From NCBI RefSeq assembly GCF_015234135.1, contig NZ_JADGIK010000003.1, forward strand, positions 248,001-312,000: a stretch of 64,000 nt of DNA, in the 5' to 3' direction. The stretch comes from Faecalibacter rhinopitheci. GTDB lineage: Bacteria; Bacteroidota; Bacteroidia; Flavobacteriales; Weeksellaceae. Position numbers and translations under genes: made by a program. Positions 52,774 to 62,458 of this stretch are shown piece by piece; position 1 is the first letter of the stretch; each line of letters begins with the position of its first letter. The notes beneath the pieces are model-generated. The model did not search any database and was not told where the DNA came from. It saw nothing but the letters and a program-made list of their open reading frames with translations.

Positions 52774-54243
52774 ATGGTAAAAGAACATCAATTAAAAGTA
52801 CACAACTCCTTATCCGGACAAAAAGAAACATTCGAGCCAATCAACAAAGATTATGTTGGGATGTATGTTTGTGGACCTACAGTTTACAGTAATGTACACT
52901 TAGGAAACGTTCGTACTTTTATGTCTTTCGATATGATTTATCGTTATCTAAAATTTTTAGGATATAAAGTACGTTACGTCCGTAATATTACGGATGTAGG
53001 TCACTTATTAGACGATACTGATGAAGATAAAATCTCTAAAAAAGCACGTTTAGAGCAATTAGAACCAATGGAAATTGTACAGAAATATACAGTTGATTTC
53101 CACGAAGTTTTAAGAAAGTTCAATAATTTTCCGCCAAATGTTGAACCTACAGCTACCGGACATATCGTTGAGCAAATCGAAATTACGCAAGATTTAATTG
53201 CGAAAGGAATTGCATACGAATCAAACGGATCTGTTTATTTCGATGTAAAAAAATACAACGAAGAAGGTGGTGATTATGGTGTTTTATCCAACCGTAACAT
53301 TGACGAGTTATTTGCTAACACAAGAACTCTTGATGGGCAAGATGAAAAACATAATCCACAAGATTTTGCCTTATGGAAAAAAGCATTACCTGAACACATC
53401 ATGCGTTGGCCTTCGCCTTGGGGAGAAGGTTTCCCAGGTTGGCACTTAGAGTGTACAGTAATGTCAACAAAATATTTAGGAGAACAATTTGATATTCATG
53501 GAGGTGGAATGGATTTAAAATTTCCTCACCACGAATGTGAGATTGCTCAAGCCAAAGGAGCATATGGTCATTCCCCCGTTAAATATTGGTTACACGCTAA
53601 TATGTTAACATTGAATGGTCAGAAAATGTCAAAATCTACAGGAAATACGATTTTACCAAATGAGTTAATCACAGGTGATAATGAATTTTTTGAGAAAGGT
53701 TTCTCACCGATGGTCATTCGTTTCTTTATGATGCAAGCACATTATCGTTCGATGTTAGATTTTTCGAATGATGCTTTATTAGCTTCTGAGAAAGGTTACA
53801 GCCGTTTAATGGAAGCATTAAAAACAGTAGATAACTTAGCGACTTCTGAACAATCAACTGTTAATATCCAAGAATGGGCAGGTAAATTATTTGCAGCGAT
53901 GGATGATGATTTTAATACGCCTGTTTTAATTGCTCATTTATTTGATGGTGTTAAGATGATAAACTCTATTAAAGATGGTACAGAAACAATTACCAAGGAA
54001 GATTTAGAAATACTAGCAACAACAATCAAAGGATTTGTATTAGATGTATTAGGTATCCAAAATGAAGAAGGAGGAAATGCAGGTACGGAAAAATTAGATG
54101 GTGTTGTAAAAATGTTAATTGATATGCGTGTGCAAGCACGTACAGATAAAAACTGGGCATTGTCTGACCAAATACGTGATCAGTTAGCTGCGTTAGGAAT
54201 ACAGCTAAAAGACGGTAAAGAAGGAACAACTTATACGTTCTAA
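52774..54243 (+). CDS. cysS: Cysteine--tRNA ligase
   Basis: 489-residue class I aminoacyl-tRNA synthetase. The HIGH-type motif is in [19 protein letters not shown] (HLGN), the zinc site uses Cys in the first motif together with WHLECTVMS and [11 protein letters not shown], and the KMSKS loop is [10 protein letters not shown]. The anticodon-binding DALR-type domain forms the C-terminus. Length is slightly above the usual 460-480. Second gene of folE-cysS. Confidence 0.96.
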   Translation: MVKEHQLKVHNSLSGQKETFEPINKDYVGMYVCGPTVYSNVHLGNVRTFMSFDMIYRYLKFLGYKVRYVRNITDVGHLLDDTDEDKISKKARLEQLEPMEIVQKYTVDFHEVLRKFNNFPPNVEPTATGHIVEQIEITQDLIAKGIAYESNGSVYFDVKKYNEEGGDYGVLSNRNIDELFANTRTLDGQDEKHNPQDFALWKKALPEHIMRWPSPWGEGFPGWHLECTVMSTKYLGEQFDIHGGGMDLKFPHHECEIAQAKGAYGHSPVKYWLHANMLTLNGQKMSKSTGNTILPNELITGDNEFFEKGFSPMVIRFFMMQAHYRSMLDFSNDALLASEKGYSRLMEALKTVDNLATSEQSTVNIQEWAGKLFAAMDDDFNTPVLIAHLFDGVKMINSIKDGTETITKEDLEILATTIKGFVLDVLGIQNEEGGNAGTEKLDGVVKMLIDMRVQARTDKNWALSDQIRDQLAALGIQLKDGKEGTTYTF

Positions 54244-54270
54244 CTAAATAAAATTTAAATATTTAACTAA

Positions 54271-54298
54271 AAAGCGCCCAATTTGGGCGCTTTTTTTG
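54271..54298 (+). terminator. Terminator of folE-cysS
   Basis: AAAGCGCCCA pairs with TGGGCGCTTT around ATT, followed by seven T. It is the most GC-rich stem in the window. Confidence 0.88.
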
Positions 54299-54396
54299 TT
54301 AAAATGCTTAACTGTTATTGAAAATTTTAAGATAACATTTGCTAAAATCCTCATTTTGTTACATATTTGTTACAATTAGCACTAAAAAATTAACAC

Positions 54397-57300
54397 ATGA
54401 GGAAAAAATTTACGTCTTTAGGCGTGTTATCGTTATTCCTAATGGGAGGAATGGCTTACGCTCAAATTTCAGGAGTATTAAAAGACTCTAATGGATTCCC
54501 ACTTGAAGAAGCTGAAGTAATTGTTGAAAGAACAGGCGCTTCAGTAATGACTGATTTAGATGGAACATTTAATGTAGATGCTCAGGTGGGTGATACATTA
54601 AAAATCATTGATGCTTCAGGGGAAATCAGAACTATCAAAGTAACTTCAACAAAATTAGGAGAAATTAAGATAGCTCCAGTAAAATCAGATGAGATTAGTT
54701 TAGCAACTGTAAACTTAATTGGAGGTATTAAGATGGATGCTTCTCAAAAAGTAGGAGCATACGATATTATCAAGAAAGAAGATTTTGAATTAGCACCGAC
54801 TGCTTCTGTGGATGAGGTTTTAAATGGTCGTGTGGCTGGTTTAGTATTCTCTACTAACTCGGGAGATCCAGGTTCTGCAAACATTATTACAATCCGTGGT
54901 GTTGGATCTTTAGTAGGTACTACAAACCCATTGTATGTTATTGATGGTATTGTTGTAGGTAAAGGTTCTGATAATGCAGGGTTAATGGAATCTTGGAATC
55001 CTCTAGCAGCAATTGATCCAAATGCGATTGAAAATGTATCTGTTTTAAAAGATGCCTCAGCAACAGCTTTATATGGTGCTCGTGGTGCCAATGGAGTAAT
55101 TGTAATTACAACTAAAAAAGGTAAATATAATCAGAAAACAAGATTTAACTTATCTACAGATATGGCGGTTCAATCCGTTGCTTTTAACGAGCAAAATTGG
55201 ATGAATGCTAACGAATATGTGCAATGGGTTGGATTAGCTTATTATAATAGAGCAGATAATCAACATGCTTCAGTAGAAGCTGCTTCTAATTGGTTTGCAC
55301 AATCAATCAAGTGGGATGGAACTGACACAAACTGGCAAAAAGAAATTCAACGTTCTCAATCTGTAGTTAAAACATATAATTTCTCTGCAACAGGAGGTAG
55401 TGAAAATACATCATTCCGCGTAGGAGGATCTTACTATGAGAACTTACCACTAATTTTAAATTCTAAGTTTGATCGTTTAAGTGTTAACGCTGCAATTGAT
55501 CATAAAGTAAATGATAAGTTTGTATTAGGTTTTAACGGGAATTTTTCTAATGTAGCGAGAACTTCAACAAGTGATGGTGGAGCTTATCGTAACCCTTGGA
55601 ACGTGCGTTGGACTTCACCACCAGTATATAAAGTTTATAATGAGGACGGAAGTTATAACCAAACAAATTTAGGGCCTGGTAACGATAACTTTAATCCAAT
55701 TTCAATTTTAGAAAAAGATAAATTATCAGGTAATATTCAAACCTATTTATCATCGATAAATGGAGAATTACAATTTGCTAAAAACTTTTATCTATATTCA
55801 TTATTTGGAGTTCAATATCAAAACATAAGTGAAAAAGAATATTGGGATCCTTCAGGAGGGGATGGTTTTAACAATGGAGGGGTAGTACAAACTACAAGTA
55901 CATCTGCATTTGATTGGAACTGGCAAAATTCTGTAAGTTACAGAAATGTAATCGCAGATAGACATGATTTACAAGTCTTCGCGGGGGTTGAATACCAAGA
56001 ACATCAATATAAATTATTATATGGAACAGGAAGTCAGTTAACTGAGCCTAAACCATATTTAAATTATACTGATGCTACAACAAGAAATACAGGTGAAGAT
56101 TTCTTAAAATGGGCACAAATTTCTTATTTCGCACGTCTTAATTATGTGTTAGATACTAAATATACATTCTCAGGACAATTACGTCATGACTCTAATTCAA
56201 CGCTAGGTAAGAATGATAAGTCAGGATTATTTTGGTCTGTAGGAGGAAGCTGGAATGTTTACAAAGAAGGATTCTTAGATAATATCTTTAGTAGTTTAAA
56301 TGTACGTGCAAACTATGGTGAAATCGGAAATATTCCTTATGCAGACAACTGGGGACCACAGTATAATGCATTTTCTACTTATGGACTAAGTGTTTATGGA
56401 GATGATTCTCCTACCTATTACATTGATGGAGCAGGTGACCCAGATTTAGGTTGGGAAATTTCAAAACAATGGAATGTTGGAGCTGATTTCGGATTCTTTA
56501 AAGATCGTTTAACTTTTGGTATCGATGTGTATAATAAACGTACAGTAGATGCTATTATGCAAGCTAATATTGCAGGTTCTTTAGGATCACCATCATCAAA
56601 TTATACAAATATTGGAGAATTATCTAATAAAGGGGTTGAGTTAACATTAACTGCTCGTCCACTTACAGGGGAATTTAAATGGAGTATTTATGCAAATGCT
56701 GCTTATAATAAAAACCGTGTAGAAAAATTAGAAAATCCAGAAGATATTAATGATGCATCTTCTATGAGAGCATTAGCTGTAGGACATGAAGTAGGAGAGT
56801 ATTATACATATAACTGGGCTGGTGTAGATAAAGAAACTGGTGCTGGGTTATTCTATGTAGATGAAACTTTTACTACAACTACAACTGATAGAAGAGAGGC
56901 TAAAAGAACTTTCCAAGGAGTGTCACCATTTGCTAAATATACTGCTGGTTTTAAGAATGATTTCTTTTATAAAGGAATTCAGTTATCGATTTTCTTTACA
57001 GGACAGTTTGACTATGCAGTTCATAACAGATGGCAAAACTATGTAGCTTCTGATGGTAACTCTATTAATTATACACAGACTAAAGATATGTTGTATGATG
57101 TTTGGTCGCCTTCTAATACAAATGCGTCTAATCCAAAACCAATTCAAGGAGGAAATGATTACAGTATCTTACCTTCTACAAGATGGATGAGAAAAGGAGA
57201 TCACATACGTTTAAAAGAAGTTAAATTAGCATATACATTTAATGACTTATTTAAAAAGAGTACAGGGATAGATAATCTAACAATGTATGTAAAAGGAGTT

Positions 57301-57450
57301 AATCTATGGTTATGGGCATTTGATGATAAATTAACATTCGACCCAGAATCAAACTCTAATGCTTATGGAGGATGGGAAGGTAAAGGATTATATGATAATA
57401 CTTCACCAATTATGAAATCCATTTCATTAGGTATATCATTTGATTTTTAA
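54397..57450 (+). CDS. SusC/RagA-type TonB-dependent outer membrane receptor
   Basis: 1017-residue TonB-dependent channel. Signal peptide through GGMAYAQ, then a carboxypeptidase-D-like regulatory domain (ISGVLKDSNGFPLEEAEVIV), the SusC-type plug with LNGRVAGLVFSTNSGDPGS, TIRGVGS, PLYVIDG, SVLKDASATALYGARGANGVI, and a 22-strand barrel ending in SISLGISFDF. It pairs with the SusD-like gene 22 bases downstream. No glycoside hydrolase, peptidase or sigma/anti-sigma gene is adjacent, so the imported oligomer is unknown. The very short spacing points to one transcript. Confidence 0.94.
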   Translation: MRKKFTSLGVLSLFLMGGMAYAQISGVLKDSNGFPLEEAEVIVERTGASVMTDLDGTFNVDAQVGDTLKIIDASGEIRTIKVTSTKLGEIKIAPVKSDEISLATVNLIGGIKMDASQKVGAYDIIKKEDFELAPTASVDEVLNGRVAGLVFSTNSGDPGSANIITIRGVGSLVGTTNPLYVIDGIVVGKGSDNAGLMESWNPLAAIDPNAIENVSVLKDASATALYGARGANGVIVITTKKGKYNQKTRFNLSTDMAVQSVAFNEQNWMNANEYVQWVGLAYYNRADNQHASVEAASNWFAQSIKWDGTDTNWQKEIQRSQSVVKTYNFSATGGSENTSFRVGGSYYENLPLILNSKFDRLSVNAAIDHKVNDKFVLGFNGNFSNVARTSTSDGGAYRNPWNVRWTSPPVYKVYNEDGSYNQTNLGPGNDNFNPISILEKDKLSGNIQTYLSSINGELQFAKNFYLYSLFGVQYQNISEKEYWDPSGGDGFNNGGVVQTTSTSAFDWNWQNSVSYRNVIADRHDLQVFAGVEYQEHQYKLLYGTGSQLTEPKPYLNYTDATTRNTGEDFLKWAQISYFARLNYVLDTKYTFSGQLRHDSNSTLGKNDKSGLFWSVGGSWNVYKEGFLDNIFSSLNVRANYGEIGNIPYADNWGPQYNAFSTYGLSVYGDDSPTYYIDGAGDPDLGWEISKQWNVGADFGFFKDRLTFGIDVYNKRTVDAIMQANIAGSLGSPSSNYTNIGELSNKGVELTLTARPLTGEFKWSIYANAAYNKNRVEKLENPEDINDASSMRALAVGHEVGEYYTYNWAGVDKETGAGLFYVDETFTTTTTDRREAKRTFQGVSPFAKYTAGFKNDFFYKGIQLSIFFTGQFDYAVHNRWQNYVASDGNSINYTQTKDMLYDVWSPSNTNASNPKPIQGGNDYSILPSTRWMRKGDHIRLKEVKLAYTFNDLFKKSTGIDNLTMYVKGVNLWLWAFDDKLTFDPESNSNAYGGWEGKGLYDNTSPIMKSISLGISFDF

Positions 57451-57471
57451 TTATTTAAAAGAAGAATTAAT

Positions 57472-58929
57472 ATGAAAAAAAATATATTAAAAATAGCATT
57501 AATCGCCCTTTTTCCATTATTTGTAGCATGTGATGAAGATCGTTTAGATTTAACTCCAGAAATTGGAGATGTTTTTACAGGAGATTTAAAGAGTGAAGAG
57601 GAAATGGGTTACGCAGTGAACGCAATTTATAGTTCATTGGGTAGTTCTTCAGGATTTGGAGCTGATATCCTGATAGATGGAGATTTAATTTCTGACAATG
57701 TATTTGTAAGTACTACAAATGACGGATACCATTTAACGAAATCTAATATGGCATGGTCTGGTGTAAGTAATCCTTTTAGTGGAGAATGGAGAAGTTTATA
57801 TACTGTTGTTCAACGATCTAATATGGTAATCAATGAGCGTTCGTTAGAAAACACGGATAAGGTAAAAAGTTTAAAAGGAGAAGCAAAGATATCAAGAGGT
57901 CTTGCCTATTTTTACTTAGTTCAAATGTTTTCTGCTAATCCAACTTCAGGGTTAAACCAAGAGTATGGTGTACCATTAGTATTAGAATTATCTCCAGGTG
58001 GAGTAGATTTTACGACTAAAATGGATATTGCCCGCTCTACTGTTGATGAAGTTTATGCACAAATTATAAGTGATTTAGAACAAGGAATTTCAGAAATGTC
58101 TCCTACTCAAAGAACTTCTAAAACATTTTTATCACCAACAGCGGGAAGACATATCTTATCTAAAGTATATCTTACACGTGGTAAAGCAGGAGATTATGAG
58201 AAAGCTATTCAATTAGCAGATGAAGTTTTAACAAGTTCACCATCAAACTTTAAATTGATTGATAAAGCAAACTATGTAACATACTTTTCAAGTACTGATA
58301 TAACTAAATCTGAAGATCAAAACGAAACTATCTTTGAAATTGATCAAACAATAAAAAATACACTTGGAGTTAATTCTCATTTAGGTGCATTTTACTCAAA
58401 TACAGGAGCTCATAGAAGTCTTTTATTAAGAAGAACATTCTTTGATACGTTTGAAACTGCAGATATCCGAACAGGGTTAATGTCTACAGCAGGTACTCCA
58501 GTTACAGATAATCCATTAGGTGTTTGGTCTAAAAAATGGTCAAGAAATACTTCTCAAGGAAACTATACAGGTAACGTAAAAGTATTTAGAATGACAGAAG
58601 CTTTATTTGTTAAAATGGAAGCGCTTGCTAAACTTGGAAGAAGTGCAGAAGCTACAACATTATTAAATGAACTTGCTGTTTCTAGAAATGCAACGCCATA
58701 TACATCTGGAGATGTTTTACAAAATGTATTAATAGAAAAACGTAAAGAATTCTTTACAGAAGGTCATCGTTTCTTTGATTTAAAGAGAAACAACTTACCA
58801 ATTAATAAAGAAACAAACTGTACTACTTGCGATGTAAGTCCAGCAGATCGTTTATTTGTTTTTCCAGTAGATAGAGTAGAGTTAGGTAGAAATACGCTAA
58901 TGACACAATATCCTGGTTGGGATCAATAA
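57472..58929 (+). CDS. SusD/RagB-type nutrient-binding lipoprotein
   Basis: 485-residue surface lipoprotein that acts as lid of the SusC channel. Signal KIALIALFPLFVAC supplies the lipid Cys near residue 20. SusD features are NAIYSSLGSS, EARLSRGLAY-like KGEAKISRGLAYFYLVQMF, the TPR-like helices with AGRHILSKVYLTRGK, and the C-terminal signature LIEKRKEFFTEGHRFFDLKRNN and LFVFPVDRVELGRNTLMTQYPGWDQ. Followed by a terminator. Confidence 0.94.
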   Translation: MKKNILKIALIALFPLFVACDEDRLDLTPEIGDVFTGDLKSEEEMGYAVNAIYSSLGSSSGFGADILIDGDLISDNVFVSTTNDGYHLTKSNMAWSGVSNPFSGEWRSLYTVVQRSNMVINERSLENTDKVKSLKGEAKISRGLAYFYLVQMFSANPTSGLNQEYGVPLVLELSPGGVDFTTKMDIARSTVDEVYAQIISDLEQGISEMSPTQRTSKTFLSPTAGRHILSKVYLTRGKAGDYEKAIQLADEVLTSSPSNFKLIDKANYVTYFSSTDITKSEDQNETIFEIDQTIKNTLGVNSHLGAFYSNTGAHRSLLLRRTFFDTFETADIRTGLMSTAGTPVTDNPLGVWSKKWSRNTSQGNYTGNVKVFRMTEALFVKMEALAKLGRSAEATTLLNELAVSRNATPYTSGDVLQNVLIEKRKEFFTEGHRFFDLKRNNLPINKETNCTTCDVSPADRLFVFPVDRVELGRNTLMTQYPGWDQ

Positions 58930-58953
58930 TTACTAAATTTTATAACATTTTTA

Positions 58954-58979
58954 ACCCACTCCAAGCGAGTGGGTTTTTT
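58954..58979 (+). terminator. Terminator of the SusC/SusD operon
   Basis: ACCCACTC pairs with GAGTGGGT around CAAGC, followed by six T. The final TTG of this tract doubles as the -33 element of the next promoter. Confidence 0.85.
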
Positions 58980-59006
58980 GTTCTCTAATATTTTAGTTTA
59001 CTTTTG
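58978..59006 (+). promoter_or_regulatory. Promoter of the Porin_10 gene
   Basis: TTG at 58978 and TACTTTTG at 58999 with 18 bases between match TTG-N17-23-TAnnTTTG. The ATG at 59026 is 19 bases downstream. Confidence 0.6.
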
Positions 59007-59025
59007 TAGCTGTTATAATAATTTT

Positions 59026-60969
59026 ATGAAGAAAATTTTTTTCATCACCGCTTTAGGGATCGGATCTGCATGTTTCGCACAAGTAGATTCTCTAAATAAT
59101 TCTTTAGCGAAGAAACCATTGCGTGGGAATTCTACAAATGATTCTGTCGTAATTTTTAAAACTAAAATTGACGATTATAAATTTTGGACTGAAAATTCCA
59201 AGGTATCAGTAGTAGATACAACATTATCAATAAAAAATTATTACAACCAAAATTTTACGAAACAAGATTTATTCGGAAAAATGATTTTCCCGAACAGTGG
59301 TTCTGTGGTGATGGATTTAGAAATGCAAGACAAGCCATTTACCATTTCTATGTTGCCATTTGGTAAAAAATATAATTATTACGGAGTAGATGATGTACGC
59401 TATTTTGATGTAAAAACACCTTATACAGAATTTGTCTACGAAGCAGGAGTTAAAGAAGGAAACTTCTTATCCACTACATTTTCTCATAATTTTAACTCAA
59501 GAGTTAATTACACCTTACATTACCGCGGTTTAAACTCAGAAGGTAGATTTAAAAACGAAGGAAATAAAAACAATAGTTTTGTGATTTCATCCAATTATAA
59601 ATCTAAGAACGAACGTTTAAAAATTCAAGCACATTGGGCTGCTCAAAATTTTCAAACACAAGAAAATGGTGGTGTACAAGATATTTATGACTTCATTGAA
59701 AAAGATGACCGCAGGCTTACCAACGTAAGAAACATAAAAGTCAATCTACAAAATGCGCGATCAGAGTTTGATGCTCGTCGAATCCATTTAACAGGAACTT
59801 ATGGTATTCTAAAAAGAATAAACGAAGCAGATTCATCTGTTTATCATCCAATTCAGTTAAAAAATACTTTATCGTACGAGAAACAAAAGATGAGATTTGA
59901 GCAAGGATCTTCAGAATTTTATACTTCTCCTGTAATACCAGGAATTTTGAAAGATAAAAAATATGCAACAAATTTCAGTAATATAACTACAGCTGGTTTC
60001 CAATGGACAGATCGTCTAAAATTTGAGGCAGGTTTTAAGTTTCAGAATGTAAGCACATATGTAGATGATTCTTATAACAAACTAGTAACAAATTTTGTAG
60101 GAATTCCTGATAAATGGACAGAAAATTTAGTTGGAGCAGTAGCCAATTTAGATTTTGATTGGAATGAAAAGGTGAAACTTCGTGCAAATGGAGAACTATT
60201 ACAAGGAGGAAAATATAGTGGGTTATATAATTTAGACGCTGTTGTAGATATTACGCCTGTTAAGGGATATACATTGACGGCTGGTGTTTTAGCTCAATCT
60301 AATATTCCGTCTCTTAACTTACTTTACAATCAAAGTTTTTATACAGATTTTACATATTACAATAATTTCTCGAAAGAAAATACGCAGAAAATATATGGTA
60401 TTTTAAATTTTGAAAAAATAAATACATCTATTGAAGCAGCAGTATATAATATAGATAATTACGTTTTTGTAAATGCAGATTATAAACCAGAACAGTTAAA
60501 TGATAATATAAGTTACTTTAAATTTAAGTTTATTAATCATTTAAGATTTTGGAATAAATTTAATTTAGTTTCTACTTTACAATATCAAAATGTAACCAAT
60601 AATGAGGAGTATATGCCTTTACCCGATTTGTTATTAAGAGAAACATTGTATTGGCAAGGAAAAGTTTTTGATGGAAAAGCAGAACTTCAAATTGGTTTAA
60701 ACGGAACATATTTTTCTAAATATAACGCGTTTCAATATTTTCCAATCAACGGAGAAATGATGATGCAAAATGGAGATCAAATACAAGAAATTGGAGACTT
60801 TCCTATTATTGATGCTTTCTTGAATTTTAAAGTGCAGAATATGCGATTTTACATTAGAGGAGAACATCTAAATTCTGCCTTTGGAAAACCAACTTATTTT
60901 TCTGCACCAGGTGTACCTTACAGAGGATTTAAATTTCAGTTAGGTTTAAAGTGGAATATTTTCACATAA
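59026..60969 (+). CDS. Putative porin, Porin_10-like outer membrane beta barrel
   Basis: About 647 residues. Signal peptide MKKIFFITALGIGSACFA, then a short Ser/Asn-rich stretch, and the segment VDTTLSIKNYYNQNFTKQDLFGKM that I know from the Bacteroidota putative-porin family. Alternating hydrophobic and aromatic residues continue through the protein and the end FKFQLGLKWNIFT fits an outer-membrane barrel. No plug or carboxypeptidase-like domain is seen, so it is not a TonB receptor. An in-frame ATG at 58969 would start inside the terminator and is rejected. Cargo unknown. Confidence 0.85.
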   Translation: MKKIFFITALGIGSACFAQVDSLNNSLAKKPLRGNSTNDSVVIFKTKIDDYKFWTENSKVSVVDTTLSIKNYYNQNFTKQDLFGKMIFPNSGSVVMDLEMQDKPFTISMLPFGKKYNYYGVDDVRYFDVKTPYTEFVYEAGVKEGNFLSTTFSHNFNSRVNYTLHYRGLNSEGRFKNEGNKNNSFVISSNYKSKNERLKIQAHWAAQNFQTQENGGVQDIYDFIEKDDRRLTNVRNIKVNLQNARSEFDARRIHLTGTYGILKRINEADSSVYHPIQLKNTLSYEKQKMRFEQGSSEFYTSPVIPGILKDKKYATNFSNITTAGFQWTDRLKFEAGFKFQNVSTYVDDSYNKLVTNFVGIPDKWTENLVGAVANLDFDWNEKVKLRANGELLQGGKYSGLYNLDAVVDITPVKGYTLTAGVLAQSNIPSLNLLYNQSFYTDFTYYNNFSKENTQKIYGILNFEKINTSIEAAVYNIDNYVFVNADYKPEQLNDNISYFKFKFINHLRFWNKFNLVSTLQYQNVTNNEEYMPLPDLLLRETLYWQGKVFDGKAELQIGLNGTYFSKYNAFQYFPINGEMMMQNGDQIQEIGDFPIIDAFLNFKVQNMRFYIRGEHLNSAFGKPTYFSAPGVPYRGFKFQLGLKWNIFT

Positions 60970-61002
60970 AAAATAAAAGTACTCCGAGTATTCATAATAA
61001 TT

Positions 61003-61032
61003 AAAAACGACTTCTGATGAGGTCGTTTTTTT
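61003..61032 (+). terminator. Terminator of the porin gene
   Basis: AAAAACGAC pairs with GTCGTTTTT, with a TC/GA extension past a mismatch, followed by T residues. Confidence 0.8.
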
Positions 61033-61093
61033 ATGCCTAAAATCATTCTTTAGATTAGTTCTAAATAATTAAATTTAAAGAAAAATCAACGCT

Positions 61094-62119
61094 GTGAAAA
61101 AACTACTATATTTATTCATAATCTTCTTTTCTGCAAACCTATTTGCTCAAGAAAAAGTAGCAATTGGTGAAATACAAAAGATTCAATCGAATGTTTTGGG
61201 AACTGAAAGGGAAATTTGGATTAACCTGCCCGTATCTTATCGTAATTCTAAATTAGATCCTGCGAAATATCCAGTCATTTATGTTTTAGATGCTGAAGAT
61301 AATTTTACGTTTTTAACAGGAATTGTGAATAAATTTCAAAAAGGACATTACCAAGAAATGCCAGAATCGATTATAGTTGGGATTACCAATAAAAATGGCG
61401 ACCGAACAAAAGATTTTACACACGTAAATGATGCAAAGTTTTTGCAATTTATCCAAACCGAATTATTCCCGTTTATGGAGAAAAATTATCGTGTTGAAAA
61501 TTATCGCTTATTGCTTGGACATTCATTGGGCGGATATTTTGCCTTAAAAACATTATACAATCAACCAGAAATGTTTAATGGTTATGTGGCGCACGATCCA
61601 AGTATTTGGTTTAATGATTTTGAATTGAAAAAATTATATCAAAATGTAAAATTGAACGATTTTAAAAATCGATTATTAATGATTACACAAGTGGGCGAAC
61701 GTCAAAATTTTGGACATTTGCAAGATCATTATGGTGGAATAAAAGCGGTTCATTCATTGATTAATGAAGCAAAAAATCAATCGTTAAATTATACTTACCG
61801 TCAATACGCAGACGAAGAACACGGATCGGTACCAATGATTGGAAACATTGATTTTATGCGTTGGATGTTCGACGGCTATCGCATCAACATTAAAGATGTT
61901 CCTAATCAACCAAATTTAATAGAAGGTTCGTTTAAAGCATTTTCATCGAAAAGAAATTTTACATTTCAACCCCAAGAAACATATATTCATTTGGTGGCAA
62001 CTTATTTAGTCAAACAAAAGAAATTTGATTTAGCAAAAAAGTATTTTGAATATAATGTGAATCATTTTCCGCAAAGTGAACAAGCAAAAGAAGCTTTGAA
62101 AAATTTTAAAGTAGAATAG
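61094..62119 (+). CDS. Secreted alpha/beta hydrolase, esterase-D-like (ferric-siderophore esterase type)
   Basis: 341 residues starting at a GTG that directly precedes a signal peptide (MKKLLYLFIIFFSANLFAQ). The body has IQSNVLGTEREIWINLPVSYR, YPVIYVLDAEDNF, RTKDFTH, the nucleophile elbow LLGHSLGGYFALK (Ser), and a late EEHGSVPMIG with the His. This fits the esterase D / Fes-IroE-like putative esterase family. The last 45 residues form a TPR-like helix pair. No siderophore genes are near, so substrate is open. Confidence 0.87.
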   Translation: MKKLLYLFIIFFSANLFAQEKVAIGEIQKIQSNVLGTEREIWINLPVSYRNSKLDPAKYPVIYVLDAEDNFTFLTGIVNKFQKGHYQEMPESIIVGITNKNGDRTKDFTHVNDAKFLQFIQTELFPFMEKNYRVENYRLLLGHSLGGYFALKTLYNQPEMFNGYVAHDPSIWFNDFELKKLYQNVKLNDFKNRLLMITQVGERQNFGHLQDHYGGIKAVHSLINEAKNQSLNYTYRQYADEEHGSVPMIGNIDFMRWMFDGYRINIKDVPNQPNLIEGSFKAFSSKRNFTFQPQETYIHLVATYLVKQKKFDLAKKYFEYNVNHFPQSEQAKEALKNFKVE

Positions 62120-62126
62120 TTATTTT

Positions 62127-62145
62127 GATCTTGTTTCAGAATCAT
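62127..62145. repeat. Fragment of repeat family B
   Basis: ATCTTGTTTCAGAATCAT resembles the right half of the family B copy at 50378. Confidence 0.35.
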
Positions 62146-62165
62146 TTTAAGTTAATATAGAAGAT

Positions 62166-62221
62166 AATTCGTCTACGTTCTCGATATAAAAATCAAAGAT
62201 TTTCACTCGAACTGACGAATT
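62166..62221. repeat. Palindromic repeat family C, copy 1
   Basis: Outer arms AATTCGTC and GACGAATT pair exactly. Inside lies TCTACGTTCTCGATAT, which recurs with one change at 63568-63583. Confidence 0.5.
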
Positions 62222-62237
62222 ACTAATCAATGGTAAA

Positions 62238-62245
62238 TGTCATTC
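62238..62245. other. Left half of the IS110 target site
   Basis: TGTCATTC, ending in the 5-base core CATTC shared with the right end. Joined to the right flank it restores GTCATTCCGAGCTTGTC, a form of palindromic repeat I know to be common in Bacteroidota. Confidence 0.6.
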
Positions 62246-62253
62246 TATGTTTG
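62246..62253 (+). promoter_or_regulatory. -7 box at the first bases of the IS110 left end
   Basis: TATGTTTG matches TAnnTTTG. In the circular form of the element it would be preceded at 20 bases by the TTG at 63405-63407 of the right end, giving a full promoter directed at the bridge RNA region. In the integrated state no TTG lies at that distance. Confidence 0.6.
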
Positions 62254-62289
62254 TAAAAGTTTAAATTAGAAGATAAAACATAGAAGAAA

Positions 62290-62435
62290 AGACCAGGGTA
62301 AAGAAAAAAACTATAGCTTGTCATTTGTCGTTGTAGACCGTTCGGGATGTTAGTTCCTTTACCCTTCCTACAAAAATTTGAACAGAACATTAGGTTATAA
62401 ATCCTGTATTTAGAATAGATAAATTAATGTAGAGA
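62290..62435 (+). ncRNA. Predicted bridge RNA of the IS110 element
   Basis: Two stem-loops by eye. Target loop: AGGGTAAAG (62295-62303) with CTTTACCCT (62357-62365), AACTA (62309-62313) with TAGTT (62351-62355), and a distal GTC/GAC hairpin (62327-62338). On either side of the distal hairpin lie UGUCAUUU (62319-62326), matching the left target TGTCATTC, and UUCGGGAUG (62341-62349), pairing with right target CATTCCGAG using two G-U pairs. Donor loop: CTACA (62368-62372) with TGTAG (62428-62432), AATTT (62375-62379) with AAATT (62421-62425); it holds ACAGAACATT (62382-62391), identical to the right end at 63417-63426, and TAGAAT (62411-62416), complementary to ATTCTA at the left end. Confidence 0.75.
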
Positions 62436-62458
62436 TCTTTTCGATTAAAACATTTGTT

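Noticed and set aside
58969-59025. Upstream start for the porin gene
   Set aside because: It lies in the SusC/SusD terminator and ahead of the promoter box; the ATG at 59026 starts a proper signal peptide.
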